64,000 bases of DNA. Origin: an uncultured Alloprevotella sp. (GTDB lineage Bacteria > Bacteroidota > Bacteroidia > Bacteroidales > Bacteroidaceae). The notes under the pieces are model-generated. The model searched no databases, was not told the DNA's origin, and saw only the letters and a list, made by a program, of their open reading frames with translations. Below are positions 35,765 through 44,558 of the stretch, piece by piece; position 1 is the first letter of the stretch, and each line of letters starts with the position of its first letter. Position numbers and translations under genes: made by a program. The stretch spans positions 1-64,000 of the forward strand of contig CALUNU010000005.1 in NCBI GenBank assembly GCA_944322095.1, in the 5' to 3' direction.

Positions 35765-36541
35765 TCAGTAGGATACGGTGCACGGGATGCCGGCGGCCTG
35801 CACGAGGGCGGCAATGCGGTCGAGGTCGTCGTGCGTGGTTTTGAGCAGGTCGTGGTCGGGCGTCTCGCGGTCGATGGTGTAGATCATCACGGCCTGCGGA
35901 CGGATGGTGCGCACGGCGTCGAGCCAGGGCAGAACGTAGCGGTCGGACGTGTTGTCGACGCTCCCCTCGGCATCGCTGCCGCGCATGAACATCGTCTGCA
36001 CGATGAGCCGTCCGTCGTAGCCGGCAAGCGTCTCGACGACGCGGTGGACGTCGTAGGCACCGGCGGGACGGTTGACACGGCGGATATAGTCGGGGTCGAT
36101 GGTGTCGAGCTTCAGGATGTTGTTGTCGACGCGCAGGAGGGCTTTTTTCACCTCGGGCAGATGGGCCCTCGTAGCATTGCTGAGCACGCTGATGCGGGCG
36201 GAGGGGAAAAAACGGTCGCGCAGGGCGATAACGTCGTCCACGATGGCGGCAAACTCGGGGTGGGCCGTCGGCTCTCCGTTGCCGGCAAACGTCAGCACGT
36301 CGGGAGCCGGCCCTTCGCGGCGCATTTGTTCGAGGCGCAGGGTGAGGGCCTCGCGCACCTCGTCGCGCGTGGGGCGGGGCAGGGCGGGACGGCGGTCGGC
36401 GTTGAAGCCACACTCGCAATAGATGCAGTCGAAAGTACAGATTTTTCCATCGGCCGGCATCAGATTGATGCCCAGCGAAACACCCAGGCGGCGGCTATGA
36501 ACCGGGCCGAAGATGGGAGACGGATATATTACGGTAGACAT
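35765..36541 (-). CDS. Radical SAM protein
   Basis: A 258-aa radical SAM protein from the ATG at 36541 (MSTVIYPSPIFGPVHSRRLG). The cluster motif is C35-x3-C39-x2-C42, with an extra Cys44 (CTFDCIYCEC). FGPVHSRRLGVSLGIN and TFAGNGEPTAHPEF are typical of a small group of radical SAM proteins of unknown reaction, related to MoaA/activase-type enzymes. The frame stays open upstream to 36985, but the -7 box at 36575 fixes the start. Function unknown. Confidence 0.85.
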   Translation of the reverse strand: MSTVIYPSPIFGPVHSRRLGVSLGINLMPADGKICTFDCIYCECGFNADRRPALPRPTRDEVREALTLRLEQMRREGPAPDVLTFAGNGEPTAHPEFAAIVDDVIALRDRFFPSARISVLSNATRAHLPEVKKALLRVDNNILKLDTIDPDYIRRVNRPAGAYDVHRVVETLAGYDGRLIVQTMFMRGSDAEGSVDNTSDRYVLPWLDAVRTIRPQAVMIYTIDRETPDHDLLKTTHDDLDRIAALVQAAGIPCTVSY

Positions 36542-36574
36542 GGCGATTGTGATGCGTATAGATTTTACTGCCTG

Positions 36575-36582
36575 CAAAGTTA
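36575..36582 (-). promoter_or_regulatory. -7 box for the radical SAM gene
   Basis: Reads TAACTTTG on the minus strand, 33 bases upstream of the ATG at 36541. Confidence 0.6.
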
Positions 36583-36597
36583 CAAAATCCGGGCTTT

Positions 36598-36620
36598 GCC
36601 GGGCCACATGGCGGCCCGGC
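36598..36620 (-). terminator. Hairpin ending the oxidoreductase/amidase operon
   Basis: GCCGGGCC (36598-36605) pairs with GGCCCGGC (36613-36620), 60 bases beyond the stop at 36682. The T tract is poor. Confidence 0.55.
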
Positions 36621-36681
36621 GATAGCAAAATCGCGCGAAGAGAAAAACGGAAGGGGGAGGAAACGGCAGCGCCGGACGGGC

Positions 36682-39612
36682 CTACCGCTCCAACAAGAAA
36701 CGCAGAAGAGCCTCCATGGAACGGGCCTGCATGCGCCCGCTGCGGATACACTCGAAGGGAAAACTCATGACCAGCACGCCACGACGCCCGTCGTGCCAGG
36801 CAACGCCGGCCGGCTGCCCGTTGCTGAAGGCGAAGGCAGGAAAGGCAGCCTTGTCGGTGGGGCGGATGGCGTCGGGACGGACGGCGGCATAGTGGTCGGC
36901 GTTGGGGTGGAGGTAGACGGGGATTTGCAGTCCGAGCCCGGTCATCTGTTCGGCTACGTCTGCATCGGCCGCCCCGTCGTAACAATATTTCAACACCTTA
37001 TCCGCAAAATCGCGCTCCTCGCGGCTGTGCAGGGCCGCCCCCACATAGGCCCCGCTCACCAGCAGAGAGCCCCCGTCGCGCGAAAAGCTTTCCAAGCGCC
37101 GACGCACCGGCGCGTCGAAAAGCGGGGCCGGGCGCAGGTTGTAGGGCACATCGCGCTGCAAACCCGCAATATAGTCGATGGCGGCGTAGGGCGCGAGCGA
37201 AAACGCCTCGTCGCAGAAGGCGGCACGGCTGCACGAGGAATAAGAATAGCGGCCGGCAGCGGCTATGGCCCGTCCGTGGGCTTCGGGATAGTTGAACGTA
37301 TTGCCTGCCAGCAGGCGGCCCTCCCATTCGGTCGTGGAATAGCCCAGTCCGTCGGGATCGCCGGTTCCGGGCGCCGAGGGGGCGAAGTTGACCTGCGGCC
37401 CGCAAAAGGCAGCCGTGTACATATAGGGCACGCCGGGGTCGGCAGCCAGATCGAAGCCGAGGCTGTCGGCCGTTTCGACCGTGGCCGGTCCGCTCAGACG
37501 AGTGAAGCCGTTGACCACAAGCACATGGGCCACAGGCGACGGGGCACTGAAAACGCTTAGCGTTTCGGAAGGGAAACTTTCGCCGCCATCGTTGACGGCC
37601 GTCACGCGGAAAGCGTAGCGCGTGCCACGAACAACGGGAAGGCGCAACGACGTGCGTCCCGTTACGAGGCGCCCGTTGTCGAAGGGACCGTCGTCTTCCT
37701 TTGTATAGACAACGTAAGCCGTGGCGCGGGCGGTGGAGTCGAGCGGGTCGGGGGTAGGCTGCCACGACAGACTGACTGTGTCGCCCGACGCTTCGAGCCG
37801 GGCTGCGAACCGACCGACGGGAAGCGGCTGCACGACGCTTTCGGGCTGACCGTGACTGTGGGCAACGAAACGCAGGATGCCTTTGTACAAGCTGCGTGCC
37901 AGGGTGAACTTGAACCATGGGTCGTGGCCGTAGCGCAGGTCGGCGAAGCTCTGGTGCGAAAGCATCTCAACGATGGCCGACGGCACGTCGGGCGTCCGCG
38001 ACTCGCCATAGTTGCGGTCCCACAGCTCGCGGCGCGGCCACCGTAGGCCGAAAGTCTGCGAAAGATCGGCCGTGACGGACGACAGGAGGATGCCGATGAG
38101 GTCGCGCGAAGCCTTGCGCGAAAGCCCGGAAGAGAAATGGAAAAAGCCGCGACTGTCGGCCGTGGTGCAGATGCCCAGCGTGCCGTAAACACGTCGGTCG
38201 CGATGGAAACCGGCGTCGCTGTGGAGCGCCAGCGAAAGCTCGAAGGGAACGCCAAGGCCCGGCTGGCCGGGACGGTAAACGCTTCCGCCGCTCATATAGT
38301 TGCACATATAGGAGCGCGCACGGATGTCGTCGACGTAATCGTCGTTGCCTTCGGTTGTATAATAGACCTGCAAAGGCATGCCGCACCATTGCGCCTGATA
38401 GCGAGCCGATTCAAGAAAGCGGGGCATGCCGCTCGTTCCGGCTGCCTCGCGGCTGACGAGTCCGCGGCCGCCACCAAAGCGGACGGCGTCGGCCGTAACG
38501 ACGCCGCGATAGTCGCTCTGGTTGGTCAGGACGACGCGGTTTTCGCGCGGACGGCCTGCATCAAACTCGAAAGTGCCGAGATAAACCCACGTGCCTCCGC
38601 CCATCTGCTGGTTGACGTGGAACAGCGTACGCCCGCCTTTGTGGTAAACAATATAATGGGCATCGCTCACACTGTTGGGGCGGCTTACGTACGACACGTA
38701 AACGGCATAACGACCGGCATGGGGGAGGTCGGGCTCCCACGAAGCCGTGGAAAGACGCGTGCGCCGCGTTGTGACGGCAATTTCGCGCGCTGTGCCGAGT
38801 CGGAAGGGGTTTTCGCCGTCGACCAGTGGCGGGGTGGGGCTTGCGAAGGCCGTATCTGCCGACGTTGTCCAGGCGTATTCGGGATAGACCGTCTCAACAT
38901 ACCTGCCTCCACGTTCGGGCCGGTCGTTGTCCACTATCGCCTCGCGGTCCTGAACGTCGCGCTCGCGGGGAGTATATACGACGGCGCCGGCCTTTTCGAG
39001 CATCGGCAGGAGATAGGGCACGACGATGGATTGGGTAAACAGGTCTTCCGTCGTACAATAAAGATTGGGACGCTGCCAGACCCACTGCTGCTTCTCGTTT
39101 TTATAGTATCGGCCGTGACTGGGCCAGATGAAAAGATGGCGGCCGGAAAGTCCGCGCGAAACAGCATAGGGGAGCGAAACATTGCGAACCCACGGATTGC
39201 CGTTATAAGAGAGAGAGCCCCACAAACGGGAGCGGTCTTCGTCCGACTTTCGGAAGATATTGGGAATGAGTTCGTAGATATTCTGGCCCTTTCCGTCTAA
39301 AATGGTAAGACGATAGGCGTTATACGGCTGGGGCAGCGACAGCAGTAAGCGCTCACGCAGGGCATCGATGCCGTCGGAGGTGAAAGGCTGGGAAGAAAAC
39401 GGCTCGTTGGCATAAAGCTCAAGGGAACGCTCCCGCTCGTCGGCCCGGAAGCTGTCGATGCGCATGGCATCGTGCGGGTGATAGCCCGGAACCTGATAGG
39501 ACGAGAAAAAACGGTCAAGGGCTTGCCGTAACCGTTCTTTCTCGTCCTTTTGTGCCGCCGCAGAAGCCGGAATAAGCAGAATGAGGCACAGGAAAATGCC
39601 TTTGAAGCGCAT
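36682..39612 (-). CDS. Secreted amidase/golvesin-domain/FN3 multidomain protein
   Basis: A 976-aa exported protein with a signal peptide (residues 1-20, ending ASAAAQ). From the N-terminus: an amidase-like segment with FIWPSHGRYY, a golvesin-like beta domain (about 260-375, ending in TADAVRFGGG), then the rest of the amidase fold with SLALHSDAGFH and SAIVEMLSHQSF, which supply a His and a Glu. An Ig/FN3-like domain (about 600-690) and a C-terminal flavodoxin/GATase-like region follow. It resembles proteins annotated as xanthan lyase or N-acetylmuramoyl-L-alanine amidase in Bacteroidales. A peptidoglycan or glycan substrate is inferred. The ATG at 39612 follows the acyltransferase stop. Confidence 0.7.
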   Translation of the reverse strand: MRFKGIFLCLILLIPASAAAQKDEKERLRQALDRFFSSYQVPGYHPHDAMRIDSFRADERERSLELYANEPFSSQPFTSDGIDALRERLLLSLPQPYNAYRLTILDGKGQNIYELIPNIFRKSDEDRSRLWGSLSYNGNPWVRNVSLPYAVSRGLSGRHLFIWPSHGRYYKNEKQQWVWQRPNLYCTTEDLFTQSIVVPYLLPMLEKAGAVVYTPRERDVQDREAIVDNDRPERGGRYVETVYPEYAWTTSADTAFASPTPPLVDGENPFRLGTAREIAVTTRRTRLSTASWEPDLPHAGRYAVYVSYVSRPNSVSDAHYIVYHKGGRTLFHVNQQMGGGTWVYLGTFEFDAGRPRENRVVLTNQSDYRGVVTADAVRFGGGRGLVSREAAGTSGMPRFLESARYQAQWCGMPLQVYYTTEGNDDYVDDIRARSYMCNYMSGGSVYRPGQPGLGVPFELSLALHSDAGFHRDRRVYGTLGICTTADSRGFFHFSSGLSRKASRDLIGILLSSVTADLSQTFGLRWPRRELWDRNYGESRTPDVPSAIVEMLSHQSFADLRYGHDPWFKFTLARSLYKGILRFVAHSHGQPESVVQPLPVGRFAARLEASGDTVSLSWQPTPDPLDSTARATAYVVYTKEDDGPFDNGRLVTGRTSLRLPVVRGTRYAFRVTAVNDGGESFPSETLSVFSAPSPVAHVLVVNGFTRLSGPATVETADSLGFDLAADPGVPYMYTAAFCGPQVNFAPSAPGTGDPDGLGYSTTEWEGRLLAGNTFNYPEAHGRAIAAAGRYSYSSCSRAAFCDEAFSLAPYAAIDYIAGLQRDVPYNLRPAPLFDAPVRRRLESFSRDGGSLLVSGAYVGAALHSREERDFADKVLKYCYDGAADADVAEQMTGLGLQIPVYLHPNADHYAAVRPDAIRPTDKAAFPAFAFSNGQPAGVAWHDGRRGVLVMSFPFECIRSGRMQARSMEALLRFLLER

Positions 39613-40178
39613 CACTCTCCGATGGGTTCTATCGTAAATCTCTCAGGATGGCGTCCCTTGAAGTTTTCGTAATAGCGCATGATTTCCACCATATCGCTTT
39701 CAACGTTTTGCGACGGATATATCTCCTTATGGCAGGAGATGGTTTTCGTCGAATAGTCGATGGCGTACAATTGTATGGGAAGATCTGCCTTTTGTGCGAT
39801 AAAATAAAATCCCCGCTTCCACGTATCCGTGAGCGAACGGGTGCCTTCCGGCGTTACAGCCAGTTCAAAGTGGCTGGCATTCCGCGCCAACTGCGCCAGT
39901 TGCTCCGTCAAATGGTTCCGCCGGCCTCTTTCAACCGCTATTCCGCCCATCCGACGGAATACCAGGCCCAAAGGCCAGAAAAACCACTCTTTTTTCATGA
40001 GGAAATTGGCATGTCGGCCAATGGCGGTGTAATATAATTCAGCCAGGATGAAATCGAAATTGCTTGTATGAGGAGCAACGCAGATGATGCACTTATCTCT
40101 ATGAGATATGCTTACATCTTCTTTCCATCGCATTACTTTAAAAAGAAGGAAACGGCAAACAGTCTGCGTCAGCTTCAT
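39612..40178 (-). CDS. PlsC-like 1-acylglycerol-3-phosphate acyltransferase family protein
   Basis: A 188-aa acyltransferase of the PlsC superfamily. The catalytic motif HTSNFD (Hx4D, about residue 37) and TPEGTRS (glycerophosphate-binding EGT) are both present, with RRMGGIAVERGRR between them. There is no clear transmembrane helix, so it is probably peripheral to the inner membrane. It may acylate lysophospholipid or an envelope lipid. It lies 14 bases beyond a small gene and touches the amidase gene. Confidence 0.85.
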   Translation of the reverse strand: MKLTQTVCRFLLFKVMRWKEDVSISHRDKCIICVAPHTSNFDFILAELYYTAIGRHANFLMKKEWFFWPLGLVFRRMGGIAVERGRRNHLTEQLAQLARNASHFELAVTPEGTRSLTDTWKRGFYFIAQKADLPIQLYAIDYSTKTISCHKEIYPSQNVESDMVEIMRYYENFKGRHPERFTIEPIGE

Positions 40179-40192
40179 TTCAAACAGATTTT

Positions 40193-40456
40193 TTAGGCCT
40201 TATAGATTTCCTCAGCCAAAGTCTTGCTCTTTTGGGAAAACTCTTCACGCAACTTCTTATAGAACTCGCGTTCCTTCCCCTTCTCAGTATGGCTCAGGCG
40301 ACTGACAAAATCGGCACAAAGAGCCAGCGTTTCTGCCATCAGTCCGCAGTACTTGTCCCCGTCAGCCCCTTCACACAACCCGAGAGCCATACTGTCGGCC
40401 ATCATGCCGCTGCAAATATTCTTAATTTCTTTCTTAAGTGCTTTTCTACTTGCCAT
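40193..40456 (-). CDS. Small helical protein of unknown function
   Basis: An 87-aa cytoplasmic protein, mostly charged helix, with three Cys (Cys15, Cys28, Cys37; CGLMAETLALCADFV continues the helix). It has no signal peptide. It is placed between the oxidoreductase gamma subunit and the acyltransferase in the same operon direction. Family not recognised. Confidence 0.65.
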   Translation of the reverse strand: MASRKALKKEIKNICSGMMADSMALGLCEGADGDKYCGLMAETLALCADFVSRLSHTEKGKEREFYKKLREEFSQKSKTLAEEIYKA

Positions 40457-40500
40457 AATCGTTTTTGTTTTTGAATTAAATAAAATTACTTCCGCTCTCT

Positions 40501-41043
40501 CTATTCCTGGACGATAATCTCCATCCCTTTCAATATAGCGGCCTCGTTCATCGGGAGAAGATGATGATGGCGCTCGGGAAGAGATTTTCGCAAGGCCTTC
40601 ATAACGTCTTCTACCGACACAATAGGATGAATTTTAATGAGACCTCCCAGCACGAACATGTTGAAACATTTCATCATTTTCAGGTCTGCCGCGGTTTCCA
40701 TGGCGTTGATATGGTAACATGCAATGTCCTTACGCTTCGGCTTGTCCAGGATACCGAAAGAATCGTAGATGAGCGTGCCGCCAGGCTTCACCTTATTTTC
40801 AAATTTGTCGAGCGAAGGCTGGTTTAATACGATGGCCGTGTCGTATTTACTGAGGATGGGCGAAGATATCTTGTCGTCACTGACGATAACAGTCACATTG
40901 GCCGTTCCGCCACGCTGCTCGGGACCGTATGCTGGCATCCAGGTGACTTCTTTTCCTTCCATAAGCGCAGCATATGCCAAGATTTTTCCCATAGAAAGGA
41001 CGCCCTGTCCGCCAAAACCAGATATAATGATTTCTTCTTTCAT
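40501..41043 (-). CDS. 2-oxoacid:ferredoxin oxidoreductase, gamma subunit
   Basis: A 180-aa POR/VOR gamma-type subunit, beginning MKEEIIISGFGGQGVLSMGK (dinucleotide-like GxGGxG at 9-15). MPAYGPEQRGGTANVTV is the conserved gamma motif. With the alpha, beta and ferredoxin subunits of this operon it would oxidatively decarboxylate a 2-oxoacid (branched-chain, pyruvate or 2-oxoglutarate) to an acyl-CoA, reducing ferredoxin. The gene is 36 bases after the beta gene. Confidence 0.9.
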   Translation of the reverse strand: MKEEIIISGFGGQGVLSMGKILAYAALMEGKEVTWMPAYGPEQRGGTANVTVIVSDDKISSPILSKYDTAIVLNQPSLDKFENKVKPGGTLIYDSFGILDKPKRKDIACYHINAMETAADLKMMKCFNMFVLGGLIKIHPIVSVEDVMKALRKSLPERHHHLLPMNEAAILKGMEIIVQE

Positions 41044-41079
41044 GATATTGTCATTCGTTGTGTTACAACCGGCTGTTGC

Positions 41080-41841
41080 TTACTTGTCCTTTAAATCTCC
41101 CAAATGATAATATTGGAACATGTGCTCCTGCATCCATTTATTGGCCTCGACAGGCGATTTTTTCCAACCGGAAGAACAGGTTGAAACGAACTCAATCAGG
41201 TTTGAACCCTTGCCCTGCATAGAATTTTCGAACGCATGGCGAATTGCCTTCTTGGCCTTGCGGATAGCTGCCACCGTATCGACGCTCTGCCGCGTGACAT
41301 AGGCGGTACCGTCGAGCGTAGCTGCTATTTCCGTCATTTTCAACGGAAATCCGTGCAGATGGATATCGCGGCCGTAAGGACAAGTGGCCGTTTTCATCCC
41401 GATAAGCGTCGTGGGAGCCATCTGCCCCCCCGTCATTCCGTATATGGCATTATTTATAAAAATAATCGTGATGTTTTCTCCACGGTTGAGCGCATGAATG
41501 GTTTCGGCGGTACCGATGCATGCCAAATCGCCGTCGCCCTGATAGGTAAAAACAAGGCGGTCCGGCCACAGGCGCTTACAAGCCGTTGCCAAGGCCGGTG
41601 CTCTACCGTGGGCAGCTTCCTGCCAATCAATGTCGATGTAGCGATATGCGAAGACGGCGCAACCAACGGGGCTGATGCCTATGGTTTTTTCCGCCATACC
41701 CATTTCTTCTATGACCTCAGCAATCAACTTATGGACGACGCCGTGGGAACATCCCGGGCAATAGTGCATGCCTACGTCGTTCATGAGGGCCGGTTTGCGA
41801 TAAACCTCATTTTCCGGCCGGATTATTTCTTCTCTTGTCAT
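41080..41841 (-). CDS. 2-oxoacid:ferredoxin oxidoreductase, beta (TPP-binding) subunit
   Basis: A 253-aa thiamine-pyrophosphate subunit. CPGC at 28-31 is the [4Fe-4S]-type beta-subunit signature, and YQGDGDLACIGTAE with the following NNAIYGMTGGQ is the TPP/Mg2+ motif (GDGD...N). HLHGFPLKMTEIAAT follows the family. The substrate is undetermined; the closest layout is ketoisovalerate (VOR) or 2-oxoglutarate (KOR) ferredoxin oxidoreductase. It lies 64 bases downstream of a small membrane-protein gene that separates it from alpha. Confidence 0.9.
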   Translation of the reverse strand: MTREEIIRPENEVYRKPALMNDVGMHYCPGCSHGVVHKLIAEVIEEMGMAEKTIGISPVGCAVFAYRYIDIDWQEAAHGRAPALATACKRLWPDRLVFTYQGDGDLACIGTAETIHALNRGENITIIFINNAIYGMTGGQMAPTTLIGMKTATCPYGRDIHLHGFPLKMTEIAATLDGTAYVTRQSVDTVAAIRKAKKAIRHAFENSMQGKGSNLIEFVSTCSSGWKKSPVEANKWMQEHMFQYYHLGDLKDK

Positions 41842-41905
41842 ATTATCCCTTTTATATACGTTGCGGCAACCTGCTCCTCCTTACGGAGCAAGGCTGTGCG
41901 TCGGA

Positions 41906-42178
41906 TTATTCTTTTTTCTTATGGAAACCGGGCATCCGCATGACGACCTCAATCATCTTTACCAGCACTGCAAACAGGCCAAGTCCATAGCACCACATCT
42001 GCGTTGCGGGGCTGTCTGAATATACAACGAGCCCCACCATGGCCAATACGGCCAAAATCATAAAAACGCCGTTCAAGACGTTACGCAGGAAGAGGTTACG
42101 CATGTCGCCCCGGGAGCGGCCGTAACGGTCGCGAAACGAAGGTTGCTGTCCGGTCGTCTGACTGTCGTTCTGTATCAT
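41906..42178 (-). CDS. Small two-helix membrane protein within the oxidoreductase operon
   Basis: A 90-aa protein with a polar N-terminus and two transmembrane helices (about 32-53 and 60-80). It ends in KKKE. It sits between the alpha and beta subunit genes, with 64 bases on one side and 11 on the other, which suggests a linked function, perhaps membrane anchoring of the complex. I recognise no family (possibly a 2TM-type domain of unknown function). Confidence 0.75.
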   Translation of the reverse strand: MIQNDSQTTGQQPSFRDRYGRSRGDMRNLFLRNVLNGVFMILAVLAMVGLVVYSDSPATQMWCYGLGLFAVLVKMIEVVMRMPGFHKKKE

Positions 42179-42189
42179 GCCGGTCTTGT

Positions 42190-43287
42190 TTATTTACGAT
42201 GAATGAAGCGTTCTTCCAATGCCTGGACGATTTCGTCGGGGTCGGGCACGATGCCTCCCAAGCGGCCGAAATGTTCCACGGGTATGCGTCCGTTCACAGC
42301 GGCCCGGACGTCGAACACCATTTGGCCGGCATTGATTTCCACGACGAGTATGCCTTTCACATGCTCTGAAAGACGGGCTATCTCTTTTTCCGGGAACGGC
42401 CAGAGCGTAATGGGGCGGAATATACCGATTTTATACCCTTTCTTGCGCGCTGTATCCACGGCTTTTTGCGAAATGCGCGCAGCCGAACCAAAGGCTACGA
42501 TGGCATAATCGCAGTCGTCGCATCCGTTTTCCTCGTAGCGCACCTCGTTTTCGGCTATCTGGCGATATTTTTCCTGCAAATGAAGATTGCGCACCTCCAT
42601 TACGCTTGATTCGAGTTCGAGCGAAGTGATCACATTAGGCTTGCGGTTTTTCAGCCCATGCCCATTGGCCGCCCAAGGACACTCTTGGGCGATTTCCTCC
42701 TCAGTCCGCCGCGGTTTATATGGCGGAAGCACCACCTTTTCCATCATTTGTCCGATGACGCCGTCGGAGAGAATCATGGCCGGGTTGCGATAGCGGAAGG
42801 CGAGCTCGAAGGCCAAATCGACGAAATCGGCCATCTCCTGCACCGAGGCGGGAGCCAGCACGATGACGTTATAGTCGCCGTTGCCGCCGCCGCGGGTTGC
42901 CTGGTTGTAGTCGCTCTGTGACGGCTGTATGGTGCCCAGTCCGGGACCTCCGCGCTGAACGTTGACAATCAAGCCCGGCACTTCGGCGCCTGCCATGTAG
43001 CCTATGCCTTCCTGCATGAGGGCTACGCCCGGGCTCGACGACGACGTCATGGCGCGTTTGCCACTTCCGCCGGCGCCATAGAGCATGTTTATCGACGCCA
43101 CCTCGCTTTCGGCCTGTAAGACGACCATCCCCGTCGTTTCCCACGGTTTCAGGGCCGCCAAGGTTTCAAGCACCTCCGATTGGGGCGTTATCGGGTAGCC
43201 GAAATAGCCGTCGCATCCGCAGCGGATGGCGGCATGAGCTATGGCCTCGTTGCCTTTTAACAGCAAGACTTCTCTTTCTTCTCCCAT
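42190..43287 (-). CDS. 2-oxoacid:ferredoxin oxidoreductase, alpha subunit
   Basis: A 365-aa alpha subunit of the VOR/KOR type (without a fused gamma domain). FGYPITPQSEV and EVASINMLYGAGGSGKRAMTSSSSPG carry the pyrimidine-binding region, and NVQRGGPGLGT is a family motif. The protein ends with the domain beginning VAFGSAARISQKAVD and VDVRAAVNG. Often annotated as 3-methyl-2-oxobutanoate dehydrogenase subunit VorB. The substrate is inferred. It starts four bases after the ferredoxin gene. Confidence 0.92.
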   Translation of the reverse strand: MGEEREVLLLKGNEAIAHAAIRCGCDGYFGYPITPQSEVLETLAALKPWETTGMVVLQAESEVASINMLYGAGGSGKRAMTSSSSPGVALMQEGIGYMAGAEVPGLIVNVQRGGPGLGTIQPSQSDYNQATRGGGNGDYNVIVLAPASVQEMADFVDLAFELAFRYRNPAMILSDGVIGQMMEKVVLPPYKPRRTEEEIAQECPWAANGHGLKNRKPNVITSLELESSVMEVRNLHLQEKYRQIAENEVRYEENGCDDCDYAIVAFGSAARISQKAVDTARKKGYKIGIFRPITLWPFPEKEIARLSEHVKGILVVEINAGQMVFDVRAAVNGRIPVEHFGRLGGIVPDPDEIVQALEERFIHRK

Positions 43288-43291
43288 GATT

Positions 43292-43522
43292 TCAGTCTTC
43301 TTTTTTACGATAAACGGTTATGCACCCATCAGGGCAAACAATGCCGCACGAGGCACAGCCGATGCAGTTTTCCTCGTGTGCGGCATAGCTGAACGGATAG
43401 CCTTTGTGGTTCACTTCTTTCGTAGTCAAACCGAGCACGCCGGCCGGACACGCCACCACGCAAAGGTTGCACCCTTTGCAGCGCTCCGTGTCGATCACGA
43501 CGGCTCCTCTTATTTTGCCCAT
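43292..43522 (-). CDS. 4Fe-4S ferredoxin subunit (VorD/KorD-like)
   Basis: A 76-aa 8Fe ferredoxin from the ATG at 43522 (MGKIRGAVVIDTERCKGC). Two CxxCxxCxxxC(P) sets: C15, C18, C21, C25 and C53, C56, C59, C63. It would pass electrons from the 2-oxoacid oxidoreductase. The frame is open upstream, but that region belongs to the preceding TPR gene. Confidence 0.92.
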   Translation of the reverse strand: MGKIRGAVVIDTERCKGCNLCVVACPAGVLGLTTKEVNHKGYPFSYAAHEENCIGCASCGIVCPDGCITVYRKKED

Positions 43523-43538
43523 GTTATCTATCTGATTT

Positions 43539-43814
43539 TTAATGGTTGTACATGTCTTTATTATAGAAATCCATGATGCTTTCCAAGAACGTAAGAGCCT
43601 CGGTTGCCGGTCCGCCGGCATCCAAGGCCTTCGCACGCAAAAAACAATTGGCAGCCTCGCGCCAATCGCTCTGTTTCATATGGATTTTCCCTTTTAAATA
43701 ATATAAATAAGCGTCATCGCCACGCGATGCCAGCGAACTGTCCACGAGGCGAAGCGCCGCAGCCACATTTCCCTCGTCGGTCATGCGTTTTATTTCCGCA
43801 TAAACAGGTTGCAT
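43539..43814 (-). CDS. Short TPR-like protein heading the oxidoreductase operon
   Basis: A 91-aa helical protein with about two tetratricopeptide-like repeats (AYLYYLKGKIHMKQSDWREAANCF, positions about 35-58). Such proteins often act as assembly partners. It lies 16 bases before the ferredoxin gene and is the first gene after the -7 box at 43840, so an assembly or regulatory role for the oxidoreductase is possible. Confidence 0.75.
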   Translation of the reverse strand: MQPVYAEIKRMTDEGNVAAALRLVDSSLASRGDDAYLYYLKGKIHMKQSDWREAANCFLRAKALDAGGPATEALTFLESIMDFYNKDMYNH

Positions 43815-44118
43815 ACTTATACGAAACTTGTTCTCAGAGCAAAGATACGTTTTTCTCGGAAAAATTGTCTTTTTACCTAATTTTTTATTCGAGCGCCGTG
43901 TTAAAATTACGAAACCCGACGGCGTGAAAAATATTTATCTTCCCGATTTCCAGCAGTTTACGTGTTTTTCTTTCTTGGTTGCAGACGAAACGGAGTCGTT
44001 CGTAGTTCGGCTACCGACATTTCAGTAAAGCCCACATTTTCCTACCGCGATTGCGCTTCGCCAAGCTGCGCAAAAGGAGCGGCACAGCCGGCTGAGAAGA
44101 GGTGCAGAAGAGGGTTGC
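43815..44118. other. Intergenic region upstream of the oxidoreductase operon
   Basis: 304 bases with the -7 box at 43840-43847 and AT-rich sequence next to it. Nothing else recognisable is present; short plus-strand frames here have no start signal or homology cue. Confidence 0.5.
43840..43847 (-). promoter_or_regulatory. -7 box for the oxidoreductase operon
   Basis: Reads TATCTTTG on the minus strand, 26 bases upstream of the TPR gene start. Confidence 0.65.
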
Positions 44119-44541
44119 TCACTTTCTGCGGAAGGTCATTTCCGACGGTATCTTCACCAGTTTGCGTTTCTCCACCCTTCGTATGCTGTTACCGTCCAGC
44201 GCCTTGTATATCAAGACGCTGTCCGATTGCGCTGTCAGCCGTACGGTCTGCGCGTCCGAGCCCTGATCGTTGCTAAAACGCAATGTAGCCGTTTTTCCTT
44301 CGATCTTGTGGCTCGTCAGCAGCCATATACCATAGATGTTTCCGTTCATGAAGCCATTCATCTTGCCCAGAAACGACAGCCCGGGCGCATCAAGCGTGGC
44401 TTCATAAAGATCGAGCGTCAGATAAATGCGGTTTTCCTCGTTATAAAAGCGGCCCTTGAACGGCCGGTCGGCCGTCTGAGCCGACAATTGTCCGCCGGCC
44501 AGCATCAGTGCACAGAAAAAAAGCAACAGCTTGTTTTTCAT
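44119..44541 (-). CDS. Small secreted protein of unknown function
   Basis: A 140-aa exported protein with a signal peptide (KNKLLLFFCALMLAGGQLSAQ). The mature region is beta-rich with basic ends. I recognise no family. It is the last gene after the FHA gene (17-base gap) and no clear terminator follows. Confidence 0.7.
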   Translation of the reverse strand: MKNKLLLFFCALMLAGGQLSAQTADRPFKGRFYNEENRIYLTLDLYEATLDAPGLSFLGKMNGFMNGNIYGIWLLTSHKIEGKTATLRFSNDQGSDAQTVRLTAQSDSVLIYKALDGNSIRRVEKRKLVKIPSEMTFRRK

Positions 44542-44558
44542 TGTAGTATCGTTTATAG

